A DNA stretch of 64,000 bases, taken from contig NZ_NINW01000003.1 of NCBI RefSeq assembly GCF_002188465.1, positions 186,001-250,000 on the forward strand. The letters are read 5' to 3'. This document shows positions 49,912 to 58,675 of this stretch, one piece after another (position 1 is the stretch's first letter; each line of letters starts with the position of its first letter). The notes beneath the pieces are model-generated. The model had not been told where the DNA came from and ran no database searches. It saw only the letters and a list, made by a program, of their open reading frames with translations. A program made the position numbers and the translations under genes. The stretch comes from Pigmentiphaga sp. NML080357 (GTDB taxonomy: Bacteria > Pseudomonadota > Gammaproteobacteria > Burkholderiales > Burkholderiaceae_B).

Positions 49912-51267
49912 ATGCCAGATACGCCGGCTTACGTCATCAAGGGGAAAATCATCGACGGAACACTGGGTCCGCCGATCGCGAACGGCGCCATCGCCACGAG
50001 AGGCGAACGGATCGAATGGGTCGGCGAGGCGTCCGCGCTGCCCGAGTCCTGCCGGAGCCCCGATTACGAAGTCATCGACCTTCCCGGCCGCAGCATCCTG
50101 CCCGGCCTGATCGACGGTCATATCCACATATCGTTCGGGGAAGCACGCTCGGAGGAAGAGCTGGCGTTGTACACGCCAGTGGAGTTCCGCACGCTCAAGG
50201 CGGTCTGGAATGCCCGGAAGGTCCTGCAAGCCGGCGTTACGAGCGCGTTTGACGCGGCGACGACCTACAACATCGCGCAATCCGTGCGCGATGCCATCGA
50301 CAGCGGCATGTTCGAGGGGCCGCGGCTGGCCGTTTCGGGACGCCAGCTTACCTCTCATCAGGGGCTGGAGGACTCCTTCCCCAACGGCATGGAGTTTCCC
50401 CCTGGCCAGGCCGGGGTGCTGATTCGCTCCAAAGACGACCTGATCGAGCAGATCCGTTACCAGGTGAAAGACAACGTAGATGCCATCAAGGTCTCGGGTT
50501 CGAACGATTCCTTCATCACCCCCGACTCCCTCGACGGCTCCGCCTTCACCTATGAGGAGTACCGAATCGTCGCCGACGAGGCTCATCGCCTTGGCCGCAT
50601 GTGCACGGTCCACGCGCGTTCGCGCGATGCAGTTGCCGACGCGGCCAGAGCTGGGTTCGACGTCATTTTTCATGCCTCGTTCATCGATGAAGAAGGCATA
50701 GACTGGTGCTTGCGCAACCAGTGCGTCATCGTTCCCACCCTGCCGCTGCTGGTCAACGCGATTGCCGCCACGGGAGGATCCGGAAATCCCGCGAACGCCG
50801 GCTTTCAGCGCGAGGTCGATGCCGCCATCGTCAATCTCGGACGCGCTCACCAGGCAGGCGTCCCACTGGCGCCAGGGTCGGAAAGCGGATGGTCACCGGT
50901 TCCATACGGCCAGTGGCATGCCCGGGAATTGCAGATCTTCGTCGACGATCTCGGGATGTCGCCGCTTCAAGCCATCCATGCCGGCACACTGGGCGCCACG
51001 CGGTTATTCAAGCGTTTCGGCGCCGATATCGGGCGACTCGAACCGGGCCGCTATGCCGATCTCATCGTGATCGACGGCGACCCTGGCGAGGACATCGCGT
51101 TATTGCAGAAGCCGTCGCGCTTCGACTGGATATTCAAGTCGGGCCGGCCGGTGGATCGCACTCCGCCCGCACCGCGCCGCCGGATGCACTACGAACGCCA
51201 CAAGATGTTCCTCGATGGCTTCTATCAGTACGACGAGGATGAGGGCAGGGGCGTCTTGAGGCGCTGA
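49912..51267 (+). CDS. Amidohydrolase family protein (metal-dependent)
   Basis: A 451-residue amidohydrolase of the imidazolonepropionase/prolidase-like group. Metal and active-site elements: HxH in DGHIHISFGEA, lysine in AIKVSGSND, His in CTVHARS and IFHASFIDEE. The usual catalytic Asp of the GTDAG motif is replaced: the sequence reads APGSESGWSP, with Glu at the Asp position. The C-terminal GRLEPGRYADLIVIDGDPGEDI is typical. It probably cleaves an amide or cyclic amide; the substitution leaves its activity open. A ribosome site TTGAGGAG precedes ATG 49912. Confidence 0.82.
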   Translation: MPDTPAYVIKGKIIDGTLGPPIANGAIATRGERIEWVGEASALPESCRSPDYEVIDLPGRSILPGLIDGHIHISFGEARSEEELALYTPVEFRTLKAVWNARKVLQAGVTSAFDAATTYNIAQSVRDAIDSGMFEGPRLAVSGRQLTSHQGLEDSFPNGMEFPPGQAGVLIRSKDDLIEQIRYQVKDNVDAIKVSGSNDSFITPDSLDGSAFTYEEYRIVADEAHRLGRMCTVHARSRDAVADAARAGFDVIFHASFIDEEGIDWCLRNQCVIVPTLPLLVNAIAATGGSGNPANAGFQREVDAAIVNLGRAHQAGVPLAPGSESGWSPVPYGQWHARELQIFVDDLGMSPLQAIHAGTLGATRLFKRFGADIGRLEPGRYADLIVIDGDPGEDIALLQKPSRFDWIFKSGRPVDRTPPAPRRRMHYERHKMFLDGFYQYDEDEGRGVLRR

Positions 51268-51291
51268 CGGATACACCGAGAGGAAGCTCGA

Positions 51292-52572
51292 ATGACATAT
51301 ACGAACGAAGAATTCGCAAACATGGTGCAGGCCGATCGCGTGCATCGCGCCTACTACACCGACCCGGATGTTTTCGACGTCGAAATGCGCAAGGTGTTCG
51401 GCAAGGTATGGGTCTACGTCGGTCACGACAGCCTGGTGCCCAGGCCGGGCGACTACTACTGTACGACGCTGGCCGGCCAGCCGGTAGTGCTGAGCCGAGA
51501 CGACAAGGGAGGGGTACACGTCCTGTACAACCGCTGCGGACACCGGGGCGCCAAGGTGCTTTCGACGACGCGCGGCAATGCCAGGGTCTTTTCCTGCATG
51601 TATCACGGCTGGGGGTTCCGCCCCAACGGCGAGCTCGCGGGAGTTCCCATGCGTGCCGATTTTCCCGAGGCATCGTTGAACGAGGCCCGCGCCGGAATGG
51701 AACGGCTTGCGCGGGTGGACAGCTATCGCGGCTTCGTTTTCGCTTCCATGGATCCGGACGTCATGCCGCTGCTCGATTTCCTCGGCGTGGCCAGGCAGGG
51801 CATCGACGAGCTTGTCGACCGCTCTCCGGAGGGGCGGATCGAGTTCTCGGCGGGGTGCCATCGCTACCATTTCCGCGGGAACTGGAAACTGCAGATGGAT
51901 AACATGGCCGATACCTATCACCCCGCGGCGGCCCATGGCTCGACGGTCGGCCGCGATGGACGCCAATTCCAACGCCGTGCCGGCCAGGAAGGAGGGGCCG
52001 CGCTCTTCTTCGCCCCCAACGGCGAAGCCGTCGTGTCGCAGCTAGGCGTACGGGGTTTCAAGCATGGCCACAGCTCCGAACAATCACTGTTCGACAAGGA
52101 GCAGTCGGGCGGTGTTTGGGACGAGTATCGCGCGATGCTGGTGGCACGCCACGGCGAGGAACGTACAGCCGACATCCTGAAAAACCGCCGGCACAGCCTG
52201 ACGCTCTTTCCCACCCTGGACATCCTGATCGCGCAGACTTCTGTCCGCGTGGTCAAGCCCATAGCCGTGGATTTCACGGAAGTGGAAGTCTGGCCGGTGC
52301 GGCTCGCCGGCGCGCCGGAAGTGATCTCCGAAGACCTGGTCAAGTACCTGAACATGACCCATTCCGCATCTTCATTCATCCAGACGGACGATCTTGAAGC
52401 CTTCGAACGCTGCCAGGAGGGCATGAAAGCGCATGGCAGCGACTGGATCCTGGTCGCCCGTGGCATGGGGAGCGAAATCGACGAAGGAGACGGCGTGCTG
52501 TTCGGTGCGCGTTCGAGCGAAGTCGGCCAACGTGCGAAGCACTATGCCTGGCGCGCCCTGATGAGCGCCTGA
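51292..52572 (+). CDS. Aromatic ring-hydroxylating oxygenase, alpha subunit (Rieske)
   Basis: A 426-residue oxygenase large subunit. The Rieske [2Fe-2S] ligands are C82 and H84 (NRCGHRGAKV) and C102 and H105 (SCMYHGWGF). The mononuclear iron site lies in DNMADTYHPAAAHGS, with D207 as electron-bridge, H210 and H215 as ligands and a later acidic ligand in TDDLEAFERC. The enzyme adds oxygen to an aromatic ring and needs a reductase, which is not in this window. The small subunit follows. Confidence 0.92.
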   Translation: MTYTNEEFANMVQADRVHRAYYTDPDVFDVEMRKVFGKVWVYVGHDSLVPRPGDYYCTTLAGQPVVLSRDDKGGVHVLYNRCGHRGAKVLSTTRGNARVFSCMYHGWGFRPNGELAGVPMRADFPEASLNEARAGMERLARVDSYRGFVFASMDPDVMPLLDFLGVARQGIDELVDRSPEGRIEFSAGCHRYHFRGNWKLQMDNMADTYHPAAAHGSTVGRDGRQFQRRAGQEGGAALFFAPNGEAVVSQLGVRGFKHGHSSEQSLFDKEQSGGVWDEYRAMLVARHGEERTADILKNRRHSLTLFPTLDILIAQTSVRVVKPIAVDFTEVEVWPVRLAGAPEVISEDLVKYLNMTHSASSFIQTDDLEAFERCQEGMKAHGSDWILVARGMGSEIDEGDGVLFGARSSEVGQRAKHYAWRALMSA

Positions 52573-52587
52573 CCCAAGGAAGACGAT

Positions 52588-53106
52588 ATGAAAACCGTTG
52601 CAAACCTGGCCCCCGTCGGCCAGGCCGGCCCGACGCTGGAAGAACTGCGTGACTTCATCGAGCACGAGGCCGAGCTGCTTGACGAACGCCGATTCGACGA
52701 ATGGCTGGATCTCTACAGCGAGGACGCGGTGTACTGGGTACCTGCCGCTCATGGACAGCAGGATTGGACCAGTCACGTCTCGCTCTACTACGACGAGAAA
52801 CATACCATGAGGACCCGCGTCACGCGCCTCAAGCATCCCATGATCCATTGCCAGGATCCCCCCTCGGCGACGGTTCGCGTGCTTTCCAATTTCAAGCTGG
52901 CGCCCGCCGGCGATACCGGCGGCGAATATCGGGTACACAGCAAGTTCATCATGCTGGAGGACCGCGTGGGCGCAGATCGCCGCGTATTCGGCGGCCGCTA
53001 CCTTCACACGCTGCGCCAGGAAGATCGCCGCCTGCGGATCGTTCAGAAACGCGTCCAGCTTACCAATTGCGATCAGAGTTTTCCCCTGCTGACCCAGCCC
53101 TTCTAA
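52588..53106 (+). CDS. Aromatic ring-hydroxylating oxygenase, beta subunit
   Basis: A 172-residue NTF2-like small subunit of the Rieske oxygenase, with LRDFIEHEAELLDERRFDEW, LYSEDAVYWVP and RTRVTRLKHPMIHCQDPPS, typical of the family. It shapes the alpha3beta3 complex. It starts 15 bp after the alpha subunit stop. Confidence 0.92.
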   Translation: MKTVANLAPVGQAGPTLEELRDFIEHEAELLDERRFDEWLDLYSEDAVYWVPAAHGQQDWTSHVSLYYDEKHTMRTRVTRLKHPMIHCQDPPSATVRVLSNFKLAPAGDTGGEYRVHSKFIMLEDRVGADRRVFGGRYLHTLRQEDRRLRIVQKRVQLTNCDQSFPLLTQPF

Positions 53107-53155
53107 GCTTGGCCGGCGGTTCGTCATCCCCATCCACGTCCATTCGAGGTCCTAG

Positions 53156-54130
53156 ATGAACCCCCGTCGTCGCACAGCTTGCATCCTGGCAGGATTGGCC
53201 CTGCTGGGAAGCGCCATATCCATACACGCCCAGACCTACCCCACCAGACCGGTGCGCATGATCGTGCCCTACGCGCCGGGAGGCGCTCCCGACGTCCTTG
53301 CACGATCGCTCAGCCCATCGCTTTCCGATACCTTCAAGCAGCAATTCATCGTCGAAAACCGGCCAGGCGCCGGCGGCATAGGAGCAGCGGAGGCAGTGGC
53401 CCATTCCTCTGCCGATGGGCAGGTCCTGTTCTTCTCCGATATACAGCAACTGGCAATCAATCCTTATCTTTTTGCCAAGCTGCCCTATGAGGTCGCGAGA
53501 GACTTCACCCCGGTCGCGCTGGCGGCAACCATTCCCCTGTATGTCGCCGTGCAATCGTCGCTGAACGTCCATAACCTGGCCGAGCTGGCGGCATTGGCGA
53601 AGGCCAAACCGGGGGTGCTGACGTACGGCTCCTCTGGAATAGGCAGCATTCATCACATCACGATGGAGTCGCTCAAGAACGGCTTGGGCATAGACATCGT
53701 GCACGTTCCCTACAAGGGTTCGGGCCAGTCCATACCGGCCTTCATGGGTGGAGAGACCTCGTTGGTCATCGCCGCCTATCCGGCCCTGGAGCAGTATGTC
53801 AAGACGGGCAAGGCGCGCTTCATTGCCGTGACGACGCTGGATCGTCCCACCATGACTCCGGACGTACCGGCGGTCTCCGAGACCATTCCCGGCTTCGACT
53901 TCAGTTCCGAGATGGGGATCGTCGTGCCGGCGGGTACTCCCGCCACTATCGTCAATCAGCTATCCAGCGCTCTTGCCGCCGCGCTCAAGCACCCCGATGC
54001 CGTCCAGCGCCTGAAGGCAATGGGTGCGACCCCCATTGGCAGCACACCGGAGGGCTACGCCTCGAATATCCGCACGAACTTGGAAAAGTTCGGCAAGGCC
54101 GTGAAGCTGGCCGGTATCACACCCAATTGA
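53156..54130 (+). CDS. Bug/TctC-family periplasmic receptor
   Basis: A 324-residue receptor with a signal peptide (ILAGLALLGSAISIHAQ), then RPVRMIVPYAPGGAPDVLAR, IVENRPGAGGIGAAE and PYKGSGQSIPAF. It lies in the aromatic operon between the oxygenase and the FAH-family gene and presumably captures the aromatic or heterocyclic acid used by the pathway. Confidence 0.9.
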   Translation: MNPRRRTACILAGLALLGSAISIHAQTYPTRPVRMIVPYAPGGAPDVLARSLSPSLSDTFKQQFIVENRPGAGGIGAAEAVAHSSADGQVLFFSDIQQLAINPYLFAKLPYEVARDFTPVALAATIPLYVAVQSSLNVHNLAELAALAKAKPGVLTYGSSGIGSIHHITMESLKNGLGIDIVHVPYKGSGQSIPAFMGGETSLVIAAYPALEQYVKTGKARFIAVTTLDRPTMTPDVPAVSETIPGFDFSSEMGIVVPAGTPATIVNQLSSALAAALKHPDAVQRLKAMGATPIGSTPEGYASNIRTNLEKFGKAVKLAGITPN

Positions 54131-54152
54131 TGCACCATTATCGGAAACGGAA

Positions 54153-55016
54153 TTGAAGCTATTGAGATACGGTCCCGCCGGACAAGAGCGCCCCGGCCTG
54201 ATGGACGCGCAGGGCCTGATCCGCGACTTGTCCGGACTGCTGGACGACATCGGGCCGCGCACGCTGGATCCGGCGGCGCTAGGCGCTTTGGCCGCGCTCG
54301 ACACTTTTCGCCTGCCGATAGTCGAAGGCTCGCCGAGGCTGGGCGCGCCGTGGCGGGGTATCGGCAAGTTCGTGGCGGTGGGCCTAAACTACCGACGGCA
54401 CGCCGCAGAGGCCGGCATGCCCATTCCCTCGGAACCCACGCTATTCCCCAAGTGGACCAGCTGTATCGGCGGGCCGAACGACGATATCTTGATACCTCGG
54501 GGCTGCGACCGGCTCGACTGGGAGGTCGAACTCGGCATCGTCATCGGGCGGCGCGCACGCTCCATCAGCGAAGCCGATGCCCCCGGTCACATTGCCGGCT
54601 ACTGTCTGGCGAACGATGTGTCCGAACGCGAATATCAGCTCGAGCGCAGTGGCGGCCAGTGGGGCAAAGGCAAAGGGTTCGACACCTTCGGCCCGATAGG
54701 CCCGTACCTGGTAACCACCGATGAGATCGATGATCCGCAGGCGCTGGAGCTCTGGCTGGATGTCAACGGCGTTCGCCAGCAGCAAGGCCATACCGCCGAC
54801 ATGATCTTCTCGTGCGCTCAGTTAGTCAGTTACTGCAGCCATGTGATGACGCTCGAACCGGGCGACCTCATCATCACAGGAACACCCGCTGGCGTGGGCA
54901 TGGGCGCTCGCCCGCCGCGGTACCTGGCCGCCGGCGACACCGTCACGCTGGGCGGCACGGGCCTGGGAACCCAGACACAGCGCGTGGTCCGTCAACCTGG
55001 CAGGGAAGCGGGATAA
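54153..55016 (+). CDS. Fumarylacetoacetate hydrolase-family enzyme
   Basis: A 287-residue FAH-superfamily enzyme; members hydrate 2-keto-4-pentenoates, decarboxylate or hydrolyse ring-cleavage products. Blocks are VAVGLNYRRHAAEAGM, metal ligands in LDWEVELGIVIGRRAR (Glu-x-Glu), TFGPIGPYLVTTDEI and TGTPAGVGMG. The only start in reach is TTG at 54153, preceded by CGGAAACGGAA. It is the last gene of the Rieske operon and a plausible final or near-final step. Confidence 0.85.
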   Translation: MKLLRYGPAGQERPGLMDAQGLIRDLSGLLDDIGPRTLDPAALGALAALDTFRLPIVEGSPRLGAPWRGIGKFVAVGLNYRRHAAEAGMPIPSEPTLFPKWTSCIGGPNDDILIPRGCDRLDWEVELGIVIGRRARSISEADAPGHIAGYCLANDVSEREYQLERSGGQWGKGKGFDTFGPIGPYLVTTDEIDDPQALELWLDVNGVRQQQGHTADMIFSCAQLVSYCSHVMTLEPGDLIITGTPAGVGMGARPPRYLAAGDTVTLGGTGLGTQTQRVVRQPGREAG

Positions 55017-55132
55017 CCGCAAAGGGGGTTGCTGGTCGTTTCTTCTACAGGCACACGCCGTGCTACGAGAACGGTGGCGAGGACCGCGCGTAGGCCTCGC
55101 ATCCATCCGCCACAGATCGTCGGGAGAAACAC

Positions 55133-55609
55133 GTGAAAGCCTTACTCAACTATGCCGCGGCTGCCGTGCTGGGCGCGACAGCCATGTATCTTCTCGACCC
55201 CAGACTGGGACGCCGGCGCAGGGCATTGCTGCGCGACAAAGTGGTCGCGGGCCGCCACGACGTGGACCGCTATGCGCGCAAGACGGGCAAGCGCGCAGCG
55301 GACCACCTGCGGGGCATGGCGGCGGAGGCCCGGGCAGGAGCGGGCCTGGGCGCGCACCCGCCGGGAGACAGACAGCTGGAGGAACGGGTTCGGGCCGCGC
55401 TCGGCCGGGCAGTGAGCAATCCCGGGGCTGTCGATGTCGGCGCGGCCGACGGCCAGGTTTGCCTCAGCGGAAAGATCCTGGCTTCCGAGCACGAGCGCCT
55501 GATCGCGGAAGTGAGCAGCGTCGCCGGCGTGGAGAGCGTGGAGGACCGCCTGGAAGTCTACGAACGGCCGGGCTTCGTTCCCGAGCTGCAGGGCGCCACA
55601 AGGTCGTAG
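55133..55609 (+). CDS. BON-domain protein with N-terminal anchor
   Basis: A 158-residue protein. A short hydrophobic segment (YAAAAVLGATAMYLLDP) followed by an Arg-rich GRRRRALLRDKV stretch looks like the YtxH-type start; a BON domain fills the C-terminal half (LEERVRAALGRAVSNPGAVD, GQVCLSGKILASEHERLIAE, VEDRLEVYE). BON proteins bind membranes or outer envelope components. It starts with GTG at 55133 after CGGGAGA. No operon partner is clear. Confidence 0.8.
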   Translation: MKALLNYAAAAVLGATAMYLLDPRLGRRRRALLRDKVVAGRHDVDRYARKTGKRAADHLRGMAAEARAGAGLGAHPPGDRQLEERVRAALGRAVSNPGAVDVGAADGQVCLSGKILASEHERLIAEVSSVAGVESVEDRLEVYERPGFVPELQGATRS

Positions 55610-55616
55610 GCCACGT

Positions 55617-56585
55617 TCAACCGGGCCATGCGCGGGCAGGCACGCCGAGCAATCGGCCGGTGTCCTCGCGGCTCGCGCCTTGCAGCCACGCCAGCGCCAC
55701 CGGCCACAGACTCTGCTGGTAATCGCTGTGGAAGAACGCGAAATGCCCGACTCGCTCCCGGCCGATCTGGCCTGGCGCGATGCGCAGGTGAGTGCGTTCG
55801 CTGCGTTCGAAATACCCGAGCGTACGCTCGATGGCCTCGACCGTTCCGAACGGGTCGTCGGTCAGGCTCACGGCGAGGATCCGGGCGCGCGCCTGTGCCG
55901 CGGGCAGCCCCGCGCCGAAGGCCCCGCGAGCGCTGGGCCGGTCTTCGTAGCGCGGCGTGGGCGTGCTCCAGTCCAGCGCCACGCCGGTCGGCGTATCTTC
56001 CAGCCAGCCGAGCCGGCGGCCCGGGAAGTATCCGCATAACCGCGCCAGGAGCGGCATGGCCACATGCCATTTGATGGCCATGCGCCAGCGCACGTTGGCG
56101 GCATAGTCGCGCCAGTAGGCGAACTGCGCGCCCACGGTGACCATCCGGCCGATGAGCGGGCACGACCGGGCCAGCGCCGGCGCCCACCCGCCGAAGCTGT
56201 GGCCCACCAGGTGGAGCTCGCGTCCCGGCCACATCCGCGCCGCATAGTCGAGCACCGCCTCGCAATCGAGCGCGCCCCAGTCGGTCCAGCTGGCCTGGAA
56301 GCCGCGCAGGCGGGTAGGCCGCGATTCGCCTATGCCCCGGTAGTCGTAGGCGACGACGTCCATGCCGTTGTCGTGCAGGTATTGCGCGAAGCGAAAGTAA
56401 TAGCGGCACTTGACCGAAGTCGCCGCGTTGATGACGACCACCGGACGGGGCGCAAGGGCGGGAGAGTCGACGCCGCGCCAGACGAAGGCGGCAAGCGGAT
56501 AGCCGTCGGCGGCCGGGATGGTGACCGGAAGCGCGGCGCCGGGCAGGTCGAAGCCCGTCGGCGGCGGCTTGGGCAGTGCGCTCAT
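55617..56585 (-). CDS. Alpha/beta hydrolase
   Basis: A 322-residue hydrolase of the YheT/lysophospholipase-like group with PVVVINAATSVKCRYYFRFA, VVAYDYRGIGES, nucleophile elbow HLVGHSFGGWAP and a histidine in FAFFHSDYQQSLW. The usual HG motif is NAATS. AGGAG lies nine bases before the ATG, which overlaps the MarR-GNAT gene by four bases. The two genes form a unit; the substrate is unknown. Confidence 0.78.
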   Translation of the reverse strand: MSALPKPPPTGFDLPGAALPVTIPAADGYPLAAFVWRGVDSPALAPRPVVVINAATSVKCRYYFRFAQYLHDNGMDVVAYDYRGIGESRPTRLRGFQASWTDWGALDCEAVLDYAARMWPGRELHLVGHSFGGWAPALARSCPLIGRMVTVGAQFAYWRDYAANVRWRMAIKWHVAMPLLARLCGYFPGRRLGWLEDTPTGVALDWSTPTPRYEDRPSARGAFGAGLPAAQARARILAVSLTDDPFGTVEAIERTLGYFERSERTHLRIAPGQIGRERVGHFAFFHSDYQQSLWPVALAWLQGASREDTGRLLGVPARAWPG

Positions 56586-57532
56586 GGGCGGCTCCTTTCG
56601 AATCGCTGCTCGACCACTTCCTTGCCCCATTGGTTGCCCGTCCATTCTTCGGCCAGGACAAAGCCGCGGGCTTCGTAAAGGCGGCGCGCGGCATCGAGCC
56701 CCTGGAAGGTCCAGAGCCGGACGGTACCGAAGCCTTGCTTGTCGCAAAAGGCGACCGCCTCGTCCAGCAACTTCCCGCCTATGCCCGCGCCGCGCAATCC
56801 GTCGTCCACGATGAACCAGCGCAAGTGCGCGATGCCGGGGCCGAGATCCTCGCCATCGATGGCGACGGCGCCGACGATCTGGCCATTGTGCGTTGCCGTC
56901 CAGAGGCTGCTGCGCGGCGAGGCGGGGCGGGCGCAGAACTCGGCCAGCCCGCTCGCGACCTTGCTTTCGAAGTACGCGCCGAAACCCGCGGCTCGAGCAT
57001 AGAAACGGGCGTGCATGTCGACGACGCGGCCGATGACCCCCGGCCGGTAGCCTTGCTCGATGTGGACCGCGGGCGTCTCGGGGCGGCCGGCCTGCCGCCC
57101 GGCCAAGGCCTGCGCATAGGTCAGCAAGCCATTCTCCACCGCATGGCGCTGCGCCGCGGACAGCGGGGCCAGCGCACGCGAGACCTGCGTGCTGCCATAG
57201 GCGTCGATGGCGGCCAGCGTGCGCCGGCCGCGCGCCGTAAGCGAGAGCAGCTTGACGCGGCCGTCTTCGGGGCACGGATCTTCGCGCAACTCGCCGGCTT
57301 CGACCAGCTTGCGCACCATGCGGCTGACGCTGGATTTCTCCAGCTTGAGCAGCTCGGCCAATTGAGCGCCCGCCAGCGCGCCGCGCCTGCCGATTTCGAC
57401 GATGGCGTGCACCGCCGAGGGCGGATACTCCGTAGCGGCCAGGGTGGGCTTCATGAATCCCAGTTCGCGCACGATCCTGCGCGAGGCTTCGCGGACCTGG
57501 TCGATGAGCGGCGGTTCGAGTTCCGTTGCCAT
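56582..57532 (-). CDS. MarR-GNAT fusion (regulator plus N-acetyltransferase)
   Basis: A 316-residue protein with an N-terminal MarR winged helix (GALAGAQLAELLKLEKSSVS, wing PCPEDGRVKLLSLTARG) and a C-terminal GNAT acetyltransferase domain, whose acetyl-CoA site is in FIVDDGLRGAGIGGKLLDEA. A single protein that binds DNA and acetylates suggests that an effector is modified or that acetyl-CoA is sensed. ATG 57532 follows AAGGAGG and is coupled to the hydrolase by a four-base overlap. Confidence 0.88.
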   Translation of the reverse strand: MATELEPPLIDQVREASRRIVRELGFMKPTLAATEYPPSAVHAIVEIGRRGALAGAQLAELLKLEKSSVSRMVRKLVEAGELREDPCPEDGRVKLLSLTARGRRTLAAIDAYGSTQVSRALAPLSAAQRHAVENGLLTYAQALAGRQAGRPETPAVHIEQGYRPGVIGRVVDMHARFYARAAGFGAYFESKVASGLAEFCARPASPRSSLWTATHNGQIVGAVAIDGEDLGPGIAHLRWFIVDDGLRGAGIGGKLLDEAVAFCDKQGFGTVRLWTFQGLDAARRLYEARGFVLAEEWTGNQWGKEVVEQRFERSRP

Positions 57533-57611
57533 GGCGCCTCCTTTCAAGGTTGTACGATACAACTAATTGGCCGGATCGCCAATGCCGCCCGGGTCCCCGG
57601 GGTGGCTGTCC

Positions 57612-58541
57612 TCAGTTCCGCGCGGCCTTGCGCCCCACCCGCAGCGTGGACGCCTTGTCGTACACCACCTGCCGCAGCCATCGATAGGCCGGCTCGGCAT
57701 GCAGCCGCTCGTGCCAGTACTGCCGCACCTGGAAATTCGCCAGCTCCAGCGGCGGCTTGAAGATCTTCACGTCCAGCAGCGTGCTGAAAAGCGTTCCCAG
57801 GTCTTCAGGTACGGTCACGATGAGGTCGGACTGCGCGATCAGGAAAGGCAAGGCCGAGAAACGCGGAACGTTGAGAATGACGTCGCGCGTGAGCCCGCGC
57901 TGGGCCAGCGCCTGCTCCATGGCGTAGTACTGGGAGCCGCTGTTCATGTACATGGCGTGGCGGCAGCGCAGGAATTGCTCGAGCGACAGCGACTGCCGGA
58001 TCTCGGGATGGTTGCCGGCCACCATGCATACGTAGCGCGTGGTCCGCAGGTTCTGCTGGCGCGCCCAGTTCGGCATGCCCAGGAAGTAGCCGATGGCCAG
58101 GTCGATGTCACCGTTGTCCAGGGCATCGACCACTTCATCCGGCCGCAGGTCGACGATGGTCAGGCGTGCGTGGGGCGCATGCTCGCGCATGTAGGCGAGC
58201 ACCCCCGGCGTCGCCACGATGAGTCCGACGTCGTTGATGTAGACGCGGAAGTTGATCGTGGTGGTGGCCGGCGAGAATTCGGCGGAGGTGTCGACGCTGC
58301 GCAGCGTTTCCAGCACCTGAGCGATCTTGGGCGCGATACCGTCGGAAAACGGCGTAGGGCGCATCCCGCGCGAGGTGCGAACGAACAAGGGATTGTCGAA
58401 GTGGGCGCGCAGCCGCTTCAGGGCTGCGCTGACGGCTGGCTGCGTGAGGTTGAGTTCGTCGGCGGCCGCCGAAAGGCTCTGGTGCCGGTAGATGGCGTCG
58501 AAACACAGCAGCAGGTTCAGGTCGAAGCGCAGCAGGTCCAT
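57612..58541 (-). CDS. LysR-family regulator (NodD/NahR-like)
   Basis: A 309-residue LysR regulator: LRFDLNLLLCFDAIYRHQSL, HTH AADELNLTQPAVSAALKRL, then FDNPLFVRTSRGMRPTPFSD. It is divergent from the FMN reductase and LIV-type transporter genes beginning at 58676. Repeated ATTGATAT motifs and an inverted repeat in the gap are likely its binding sites. Confidence 0.9.
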   Translation of the reverse strand: MDLLRFDLNLLLCFDAIYRHQSLSAAADELNLTQPAVSAALKRLRAHFDNPLFVRTSRGMRPTPFSDGIAPKIAQVLETLRSVDTSAEFSPATTTINFRVYINDVGLIVATPGVLAYMREHAPHARLTIVDLRPDEVVDALDNGDIDLAIGYFLGMPNWARQQNLRTTRYVCMVAGNHPEIRQSLSLEQFLRCRHAMYMNSGSQYYAMEQALAQRGLTRDVILNVPRFSALPFLIAQSDLIVTVPEDLGTLFSTLLDVKIFKPPLELANFQVRQYWHERLHAEPAYRWLRQVVYDKASTLRVGRKAARN

Positions 58542-58551
58542 GATCCGGTGA

Positions 58552-58601
58552 TATCAACGCCATTGATATTGAAGATAAACCATTTTGCTAGGAATTGATA
58601 T
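58552..58601. promoter_or_regulatory. LysR-type control region with inverted and direct repeats
   Basis: TATCAA-CGCCA-TTGATA (58552-58568) is an inverted repeat, and ATTGATAT recurs at 58562-58569 and 58594-58601, exactly 32 bp (about three helical turns) apart. It lies between the divergent LysR gene and the FMN reductase gene. Confidence 0.6.
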
Positions 58602-58675
58602 CGCCAAGGCATAGACTGGTTCCAGCCATCACAAGAACATAGGCGCCCATCGGGAGGGCGCAAAGGGAGACACGC

